Origin: Cercis canadensis
Taxonomy: Eukaryota > Streptophyta > Magnoliopsida > Fabales > Fabaceae
DNA: 64,000 nt
NCBI GenBank assembly: GCA_003255065.1
Contig: QAOA01008427.1
Location: 53,700-117,699, forward strand
Direction of reading: 5' to 3'
The notes under the pieces were generated by a model. The model made no database searches, was not told the DNA's origin, and saw nothing but the letters and a program-made list of their open reading frames with translations. How positions within the stretch are numbered: position 1 is the stretch's first letter; every line of letters begins with the position of its first letter. Position numbers and translations under genes: made by a program. This document shows, piece by piece, positions 56,033 to 64,000 of the stretch.

Positions 56033-56868
56033 TGATGTGGATCCACTTGAAGAAACCAAGCCAAATTCAATCCAAATAACCAAGGATCCCAAGAATGGTT
56101 GAATAACAGAAAATCAATAAAAGGTGGATGGAAAATATGTGAAGACCTTTGAAAATCAAGTAAGGCAACCTAGTTTCAGCAAAGCTTAACTAACCTTCCT
56201 TTACCCGAATAATCAACAATCAACATGATCAAGATGGAGAAGTGAATAAACCGCCACACTCTAGATTAGGGAAGAAGGAGAGTGATAAGGTTTAGGAGCA
56301 CCATGCTAGGAATCCACCTAGATGGCTTGAGCTCTCCATGGAGAGAACAAGAGAGAAACTCTCAATTAAATTCTTAATTCTGATTCTAAATGTTAATTGC
56401 CAAAGACAATGGCTTTAGCTCCTTTAAATAGTCGGGAGAAAAACTAACAAGTCTTAAACAAAAATGGCCCAAAAGCAAAATACAACTCTGAGGAATAACT
56501 TACGTAACACGGTCTAATGACACGGCCGTGTTTGACCTTCAACCTGCCCGTGTTCTTCCTCCAGTGCTCAACATGTCTCTGGTGATAGGACACGGCCTTG
56601 ACACGGTCCGTGTTCCACTCTAGGTAAGCCCGTGTTGTCTGACACGGTCAGGACACGGCCCCGTGTTTGCCCCTCATTATCTTTGGCAGCTATGCATGTG
56701 ATCCACTTTGCTTGGTTTGTCTTGCTGTTCTCCGAAGCCAGGTCTTCTTCCTTGCATGCTTGTCTCATCAACGTTCCCACATGCAATTGGAGATGTTTTG
56801 CTCTTGACCTCGTCAAGGGTCCAACCAACTCCTCCTTAGACTCGGCTATGCCTCCTAGATCCTCATCA
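56033..56868 (-). mobile_element. CRM LTR, right copy (5' LTR in element sense)
   Basis: 836 bp, TG...CA. It has a perfect ACACGGCCGTGT at 56520-56531 and further half-sites to 56665. It holds the copy of the LTR-encoded pol tail (56568-56828), which is not preceded by pol here. Confidence 0.93.
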
Positions 56869-57981
56869 TCATCTCTTTAGGTTTTGCAGTTAATTAAGAA
56901 CTGAAGGACAAGCAATTACAAAAAAAAAAAAAAGAAGAAGAAGAAGAAAAAGAAGTAAAGAACTATAATATAATAAAAAATTTACAATCACTAGTCAAGT
57001 TGGTCCAATTTCAATTCAACTTTCACCATCTTAATGAAAGATTTCGTTTATTCATGAAATAGACAGATAAATGAAATGGTTGACAGCATTCAGCAAAAGG
57101 TTAATTAAACACTAAAAAGTTAGGTCGCCAGAATTTTATCCTGGGTTTAGGTATAAGGTGCAAATTTTGTTTTCCCATTTTTTGCTTTATTATCACCAAA
57201 TATTTTTGTCTTCTAGTCATGAAGCAATAGAAGCCATCGTGTTAGAATTGCCCGGTAGAAAAAACGTACACTGGCTACTCAATAATGAAGGGTAAATGTG
57301 CACTGTGGAGATAGGCCATTTGTAAATAAAACGCTTTATGTAGGAAAGTTTTCAAAGTTGAAGAAAAAAAAGCAGTAAAAGCATTTGTTCATCTGTCTCA
57401 AATGAGGGTCAGTTAGTTTAAAGAGAGACCACAAAAGGCATTTTCTATAATAGCAGGCATTAAAATATTAGAAAATTAAGCTACTTAGGTTTAAAATCAT
57501 ATTGCTTAATCTGTCTATGTGATGAGCAATTAGAAAAATTACCAAAACATTGAGTTATTCACTTCACTAAGGGAGAATCCCAGAAAAAGAACATAATAGA
57601 GATGTATTATGAAAATGGCAGGAAAACTTTACACCAATGCTAAAATAATCACATTGAAATGTGATTAACAGGCTTGGTTCAGATATCTAGAAAGAATTGT
57701 TACCATAAAAAATGGATTATCATAATACCCAGAATTGTCAAAACATACAACATTCATTATGTTTGGCAAACCATACATGCAAGAATTCTGTGTTGAGAGT
57801 AATTACTGATTCATGGCATAATAACCAAAAGGTAATAAAATAATATTTCGATGCCTGAGCAACTTAATTTGTATACTCTAAGCTAATCATGAAATATCAG
57901 AACACCACTTAGCACTAGATAATTAAACGAAATAAGGAATATTATGCTCATGATTAGCACTTTAATACTTAGAATAAATAA

Positions 57982-58534
57982 GGCTTAATTGCAATTTTGG
58001 TCCTACTATTTTAACAACTTGAAATTTTTAGTCTCTCTTGTTTTAAAATGAACAATTTAGTCCCTTTATATTTATAAAATGTGCAATTTTGCTCATTATG
58101 TCTTTGAGTTAAAATTTCTCAAGTGTAGTTCAAAATGTAAAATTCTCTGATTCACAATTTCACCGTTCTGATTGAATAGCTATATGTCTTGCAGTCCCCT
58201 CACAAAATTTTAGCTCAACACAATGGTGAGAGTTAGTCCAAAATGCCAAAACTAACAATTTTCATCTAACCGGAGATTTAGATTCATTTACCATTAGATC
58301 GAGTTAAAATTTTGTGAAGAGATTCATAAGACATAACTCTTCAATCTAAACGGTGAGATTATGAATCAAAAAACTTTACACCTTAAACTAGACATAGGAA
58401 ATTTTGGCTCAAAGACAAAAAGACCAAAATTACACATTTTATGAATATAAATGGATTAAATTGTTCATTTTCAAACAAGAGGGATAAAAAATTTCAAGTT
58501 GTTAAAATAGGAGGACCAAAATTGCAATTAAGCT
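57982..58534. mobile_element. MITE, copy 2
   Basis: Same element and place as 31207-31758, inherited through the duplication. The left arm starts GGCTTAATTGC and the right arm ends GCAATTAAGCT. It is closer to a perfect inverted repeat than copy 1. Confidence 0.85.
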
Positions 58535-60023
58535 GAGAAATAACTGTGAAACAAAAACAATATTCACCAGCAAACTCAAAAGCTAGGTCTCTTTATATTG
58601 CTGTATAAAGGAAAAATAAGACAACTGCTCAACCGAATTTTCCAATAATCATGCTAAATTTAAAAGAAACACATAAGTAAGAAAATATATGATGTCAGGA
58701 TGTGAAATATACAACATCAGAACGCATTTCAAGCCTTATTTGATCCAATAAAACATGAATGCTGTCATATAACAGTATCCAGACCACCAATTGAGATCCT
58801 TAAACAACTTCGTCTAATTGGCCATTAGCATCATATTCATATTGGGAGAACATCAAAAAATAGAAAGTGGTATTCTCAGTGTTCCGAGCACTTTCAAAAT
58901 CACTTGCAAAGATTATAAGCATAAAAATATTCATTTCGTATCAAGTAGAAATTCACTTTATATTCAATCTCTTACAGCAAGGGATAAACATTCAATCTCT
59001 AGAAACGCATTGTGGCCATCATAATACAATAAAAAAAGAAAAATCAGCAAAGGCTAAAAAGTTCAAAACACCATAATTAAAAAACAAAACATCAAGCAGC
59101 AAAGGCTAAAATGTTAAATTTTTAAATTTCTCTTGTATCTCCAGCATATAAATGACAAAAATTAATCAAAAAGGTACAGAACAGTGAACCATTAATCTAA
59201 TTCTCATGTTTGTTTTTTTTTTCTATTTCCAAAATTAATTTTCAAATCTATGAAACCCATCATCTAATTCTCAATTCTTTTCAGGTAGTGAAGTTGGACA
59301 AGTTGTTCACTCATGAGCTTTTCTAGCTGATAAACAAAGCATTTGAGCTTTTGGTCACCAAAAAGTCACTGAGATGTCTCCTACAACTCTGACATTGAAA
59401 AAAGTTACCCTTCTAAATGGTCATGACCAAGATATAATCTTAATTAATGGATTCCAAATTTGTATAGCCTCGTGTACAATGGAAGAAAGTTGTAAATTTA
59501 GAATTTGAAAATGTGTTGGTCTTGAAGGGGAGACACCATAGGTTACTGTGAGTATGACATTACACTCTTGCAGCAAGGAAAAAAAAAGAATAAATTGAAG
59601 TTTTGGGGTATTAAAGGCCTTTTACCTACTTCTGTTTTCATGGAATGACATTAATAATTAGCCTCATCCATTTCTTGTTAGATCTAGGTTGATCTTGTAT
59701 CTTAATCTTATTTATTAGTTATTTTCAGCCATTTGTTTTTGCTCGAAAAAGGTCCAAAATTGTTAGCTAAACAATTCAATGGCATCATATTCGAGCAGAA
59801 CAAGTAGATGCTGACAACAAGCATGATTACACTAGGCCATAACATTAACCAAAATACAACTATTACAAACGAACTGCAATCTATCAAGATGAGAAAAATG
59901 TAAATAGCATTGTAACAAAAACAAGCTGGGAAAAAAAGAATATGCTACAATAACACATAGTTAAACCCCCGTCCCCCATCCAAGGTAGAAAACACATATG
60001 GAATTTCTTAATCTGAATTGCAA
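58535..60023. other. Non-coding 3' flank of the F-box paralogue
   Basis: Duplicate of 31759-33312 with deletions. No gene. Confidence 0.6.
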
Positions 60024-60108
60024 TTAATCAAATAGAGGATAATGAACCATTTCAAAAAAAGACACTCCTTCTTGATCATGCTCTTCATCTTTTCTTAACG
60101 AAACTATG
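60024..60108 (-). pseudogene. F-box paralogue, only the last 28 codons
   Basis: 85 bases match 33313-33397, including the stop codon. The coding region is cut by the gypsy element starting at 60109. The rest of the gene, if it exists, would lie beyond that element and outside the window. Confidence 0.85.
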
Positions 60109-61431
60109 TGATAAGACATTTTTTACACTATTTGTTTCCCTTATACTTAGTCTTTTAATGTGTGTTTCTATTGATTTTTATGGCCTTTAGACATGTTTTG
60201 TAGATTTGGACTTTTTGGTACTTGTAGATTTTAATTGCTTAACTGTTAAATTCTGGCACTGCTTATGTTTTTCACCATATCTTTTGTTACAGATGTCCGA
60301 TTGATGTGATTCCAGTTTCGTTGTAAAGCTAACAGAAAATTCCACATTTCATATGAAGAGCCCAGAAGCTGATTCTCGCGTCTGGACAACAGAAATTCGC
60401 GTGCAAGCAGTCCAGATTTTCTGCTCCGCCCAGCACTCCACCCAGCATTGACTGATTCCTTTCCTTAGGGCTGCCTATTGGACCAGAGCATGTTTATTTG
60501 GGCCAACATATACTTTTTGGGCTAGCACACATGACACTAGGGCTTGATCATGTTTTTACCATTAATAATTTAGGAAACTAGGTTTATTTTGTAATTAGGA
60601 AACCATTAGGAAACCTAGAGGAGGCAGCCAGCTAGTATATATTCTCAAGTTGTTGAGGCAAATCATACACAACCAGAGAGATATGAAATTCCCTTGAGCT
60701 GCTGCTGCCTCCTTTGCTGAGTTTGTTTTTCCTCTTTTGCTTTGTATTCAAGTCTTCCATGGAAGGCTAAGTTTGTTTGTAATTAATTCAAAAGGAGCCA
60801 AACTTAATAATCCAGAGTTCCTGTGCTTCAACCGGGTTTGATTTAATTTAATTTGAATTACTACTTCTCCCCTTCTTCATGTGATTGAATGGTACTTTGA
60901 TTGCATGAGTTGTATGAATTTAAATCGGTTGATTAGATTCATAACAGTAATCAGATTGATAATCATACTTTAATGGTCTTTGATATATGGTTAACTTGGA
61001 TAATTCGGTTATTAAATTAATTTGGACTTAGTGATATAGAGCGGTTGCCTAGAGTCTTAATTCCATGATTAATTGAATCCTGATTGGTAAATCAGTAGGA
61101 ATTCTAAGTGTTATTGTTAGGGGTTCCAGGTAACACTTAACCAAGAATTAAATCAGATCTAGGTTATCTTTAGTGAACAAGGATGGATTAGAGTTTGGTT
61201 GCCAGCTTGAGTTGATTGCATTTTCTCTTATTTGATAAATTCAGTTTACTGCTTTCTTAATTCTTAGTATATTGCATTCGACACAACCCCTCCCCCCCTT
61301 ATTCTGTTCTTGCTTAAGTTCTTAAAAGATTAGTTGTTCTGGTGAATCCTTGGGAGACGACACTGGTTGCATCCTATACTACAATTTAGTTGCAATTAGT
61401 AGTTTAATTTTGTACGGTTCGGCACCCGTCA
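60109..61431 (+). mobile_element. 5' LTR of the gypsy element
   Basis: 1323 bp, TGATAAG...CCCGTCA. It has a T-rich start 'cccttatacttagtcttttaa' shared with the solo LTR at 4015-5480. The end is set by the primer site seven bases downstream. Confidence 0.8.
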
Positions 61432-61437
61432 AAATTT

Positions 61438-61455
61438 TGGCGCCGTTGCCGGGGA
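61438..61455 (+). promoter_or_regulatory. Primer binding site (tRNA-Asp)
   Basis: TGGCGCCGTTGCCGGGGA, a perfect complement of the plant tRNA-Asp 3' end as known for Athila-type elements. Confidence 0.95.
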
Positions 61456-62389
61456 ATTCATCTAACATATTAATCTTCTTAGGACTCTTTTGTTATTGTT
61501 TTGACTGATTACTGTTCTTGTTTCTAGTATTGTTCTTCATCATTTTTCCCCTTGTTCTACTTGGTTTCCTATTTTGTTTTCCTTATCTGTTTAAGTGTCT
61601 TTTTTTTTTCCTGTTTAGTGTTTCTGTTTCTGTCTTGTTTTTGATTCTGACCAACTGGGATTGAGCTGCAAATTGGTGGACTAAGGAATTTCATTGTAAG
61701 AAGCATTGTGAGGTGAACTTTGTGCTGTTATTGCCCTTGTTTAGCCTCCTTTGCCACGTCTCCTTTGTCGTCTTTGTTCACTTTTTGGCATAACTTTTTA
61801 TATTTTTTTAGCTTTGTAGTGATAGTTTTTTCTTGTTGTTTTGTTTCCTTTGATGTTTTAGGGTTTCATTGTGTGAATTCTGGTGCCTTGGTGCCAGTTT
61901 CCCTTTGTTTTTCCCTTGCTTCGGTTTGATTTAGTGGTTTTTGTGTGTACTGTTCTGGCCGAAATATTTAGCTCCAATTGATCTGAAACTTGGTCAGTTG
62001 AAGGAAAATGGCCTGACAATTCATAGTCACAACTACTGTGAGGTCTACGTTTTTAAGCCGAATTCCATCTTTTCGACCACTTTTTTAATTTGTTAATATT
62101 TTTTATTTGATTTTTGAGTTTTATTTTCATCAATATTTCATGCTGTGGTGGTAGAATTTTTTTTTTTTTTTTATAATGTTTAGATGGGTCAACTAGTGTT
62201 ATTTTGGTGTCTTTCTGCTTTTATTTAGTGCATTTGGTGTGTTTTGATTTTAGTTATTTCCTTTCACTGTTTTATTGTTTCTTTTGTCCTTGTGTATTTT
62301 GGTGTTCTGTTATCTTTTTATTCATGCTAAGTTCTCATTCTACTATAAGAGTGAAAAAGGTTGTTGCATCACTTGCTGATCAATAGAGG
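61456..62389 (+). other. T-rich leader
   Basis: About 930 bases, very T-rich, no coding domain. The N-terminal gag domain expected here is absent. Confidence 0.6.
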
Positions 62390-63391
62390 ATGGAGCATAG
62401 CATTGATGAATTATCCTCATTGGTGAGACAGTTCACAATGGCCCAACATCAACAACCAGTCCAATTTTGTGGCATTTGTCCTAGCACCTCTCATCCTACC
62501 AATGCATGTCCTACATTTCCGGATGATGATTATGGATTTCAAGATCCTTTTGTAGCTGCATGGCAGCAGCCTATATATGATCCATACTTCAGTGCCTATA
62601 ACCTTGATTGGAGAGATCATACCAATTTGATATATGGCAATGCAGCCCCACCACAACAGTATTGGCAACCATTAGAGCAGCCTATGCAACAACCAAGTTT
62701 AACATGCATAAAACATGAACCTTCAATTGAGGACTTGGTGAAGCAATTGGCCACTCATACCATTCAGTTCCAACAGAGGACAGAGGCCACTATGCAAAAT
62801 TTAAAGACTCAGGTTGAACAATTGGTATTCTCAGTGAGTCAACTGCTGCCTCAAGGTTCTAAAAAAATCCCTTCACAGACAATTCTAGAACCAACTGAAA
62901 ATTCTATGCCAGAACCAATTGAACCTCAACCTACAAACAAGCCACAGACAGTAGAGAAAGCTGTCCCTGATTCAGTGACCCCAGAATCCGAGAGAGCCAC
63001 TCAGTCCAAGAAAACAGCGGAGGATTTAGTCGAAGAGGTCTACAATGAGTTAGGTGCTAATTTTTCTAATTGTGTTGGTTTTGATGATTCTGTGCAGTGC
63101 CAATCATGTGCTGATTGTGATGGTGAAATACCATGTGCTGTATGTGCTGAGATTTCTGCATTCTTGAGAGATGATAATTCTGGAGATTCTGCTGAATCTC
63201 ATTCTATAGATTTTGAAGAAGACTCTCAAGAGACAACCCAAAATGAACCTGACAAGGGTCCTACGGTCAATTCTACACTATTTCCTACTTTAACACAACT
63301 TGATTTTAATTGTGAGCTTGCTAAAAAGTTGTTCCAACATGACCCTAAGCTTGTAGTTATGGTGCATGCATGTGATGATTTAAGCACTAAT
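62390..63391 (+). pseudogene. Gag C-terminal type frame with zinc knuckle
   Basis: Open for 334 codons until an LTR inserts at 63392 (the automatic frame runs on to 63457 in foreign sequence). It has a CCHC knuckle near the start (C27, C30, H35, C40), a Gln/Pro/Tyr-rich part, a helical part (about 111-150) and a Pro/Glu-rich linker. A Cys cluster (C237, C240, C243, C249, C252) and an acidic segment follow. It matches the region after the gag domain in Athila-type elements, and the main gag domain is missing upstream. It could be a non-autonomous element. No protease is seen before the break. Confidence 0.6.
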
Positions 63392-64000
63392 TGTCGCAAC
63401 ATCCCTTTCGGGAGCGCGATGCGGAGTGGCGAAATCCCCCCACGCGAGAAGGAATAAAAAGTTAACAATATGCAATAATATGTAAGAAAAGAATGGAGTC
63501 GCCACCAATCGTTTTATTCCATTTTTAGGTTAATGAAATGGTGCGATTGGACACCTAAATAATTTGGTCTACGTTCAGAGCTTGGATTCGGGGGTTAATT
63601 ACGTGTAGGGAAGGTATTAGCACCTTACGACATCCGTTCTTAGAACGGTTACCCATTTAATCTCTAGTTATCTTTTTAAATGAATTAAGTTAGTCCTAAC
63701 ATTATAAAATAGATTAAAATTTCGTTAGGCTCTACCAGCACTTCTGGAAAAAAACCTAAAGGATGCTTCAAGACTATTAGGTAGAGTTTGTGATTGTCAT
63801 TACAATCCTCCCCCAATTTATTCTATCATAAGCAATATTTAGCAATCTCACTAATTAAGTGATATCTAGATACATGAAAAATAATTTATATGTGTTTATG
63901 AAATGTTTAAGGTTCGTGATAAAGATTTTTATTGGAAGTATTTCTTTAAGTCCACCAATCTACTTGGAAAGACTAAAGTGACACTCCTCACCTCCGGAGT
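63392..64000. mobile_element. Start of another LTR, nested in the gypsy element
   Basis: Starts TGTCGCAAC and carries 'gagtcgccaccaatcg' and 'gggaaggtattagcacc...cgacatccgtt' blocks, the same family layout as 14676-17036 and 22149-26091 but more diverged. It breaks the gag-like frame after ...LSTN. It continues beyond the window, so its length and target duplication (expected CTAAT) cannot be checked. Confidence 0.75.

Larger units (their letters stand above)
36147..56868 (-). mobile_element. Ty3/gypsy chromovirus, CRM clade, with Athila nested inside
   Basis: Both LTRs are 836 bp with TG...CA ends (TGATG/CATCA), and the target duplication TCATC lies at 36142-36146 and 56869-56873. The minus-strand order is LTR, tRNA-Met primer site, gag, protease, reverse transcriptase, RNase H, integrase, polypurine tract, LTR. 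The CRM assignment rests on RNase H/integrase wording ([35 protein letters not shown]) and on a coding frame that runs into the 3' LTR, a known habit of CRM elements. It is broken by at least five in-frame stops and by the 13-kb Athila insertion. Without Athila it would be about 7.7 kb. Confidence 0.92.
56874..60108. repeat. Segmental duplication, copy 2, right part
   Basis: Matches 30118-33397 with small indels. It ends in the F-box paralogue at 60108, where the next gypsy element begins. Confidence 0.92.
60109..64000 (+). mobile_element. Ty3/gypsy element with tRNA-Asp primer site, partial
   Basis: Starts TGATAAGAC directly after F-box sequence (probable target duplication CTATG, 60104-60108; the second copy is not in the window). 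LTR 60109-61431, primer site 61438-61455, T-rich leader, then a gag-like frame. An Athila/Tat-type lineage is indicated by the tRNA-Asp site. It continues past the window end and is interrupted at 63392. Confidence 0.8.

Noticed and set aside
61438-61455. tRNA gene fragment
   Set aside because: Only the 18-base complement of the tRNA-Asp 3' end at an LTR edge; it is a primer binding site.
62390-63457. 355-codon frame as a complete gene
   Set aside because: The last 22 codons are foreign LTR sequence after 63392.

Overview
This window is nuclear DNA of a flowering plant, most likely a eudicot. It is AT-rich, has long intergenic microsatellites, carries a plant-type F-box gene, and is otherwise almost entirely transposable elements and an endogenous pararetrovirus. 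I cannot name the species. Only one gene looks like a normal host gene: an intronless F-box gene on the minus strand at 33313-34476.

Layout. (1) 1-1798: decayed intergenic DNA with a possible LTR remnant and microsatellites. (2) 1799-18284: a rearranged cluster of endogenous caulimovirid sequence (florendovirus-like by its features), all on the minus strand. It holds two intergenic regions with tRNA-Met primer sites, broken capsid, protease, reverse transcriptase and RNase H pieces, and two solo LTRs inserted in it (4015-5480, TSD ACTAG; 14676-17036, TSD AAAAT). (3) 18285-29660: two broken Ty1/copia elements on the minus strand. One LTR of the first is split by a further LTR of about 3.9 kb that contains a ~190-bp tandem repeat. 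(4) 29660-34500: first copy of a segmental duplication ending in the F-box gene. (5) 35438-36146 plus 56874-60108: second copy of that duplication. It is split by a Ty3/gypsy CRM-type chromovirus (36147-56868, minus strand, 836-bp LTRs, TSD TCATC), which is itself split by an Athila-type Ty3/gypsy element (40803-53856, plus strand, 1464-bp LTRs, TSD ATTGG). (6) 60109-64000: a further tRNA-Asp-primed Ty3/gypsy element that cuts off the second F-box copy, itself interrupted at 63392 by another LTR.

The order of events can be read from nesting: duplication first, then CRM, then Athila. By hand count the CRM LTRs differ at about 31 of 836 sites and the Athila LTRs at about 61 of 1464, so the two insertions probably followed each other closely. 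None of the mobile elements is intact; all have stops, frameshifts or deletions.

Two signals stand out as not explained by ordinary annotation. First, a 12-bp perfect palindrome (ACACGGCCGTGT) and many near copies cluster in both the CRM and the Athila element, which are unrelated lineages. Second, in the viral cluster a tandem array of short hairpins (constant loop AGTGG or close, stems that change on both sides together) lies inside a region that is read as a repeated peptide; several changes keep pairing as G-U only in the minus-strand RNA.
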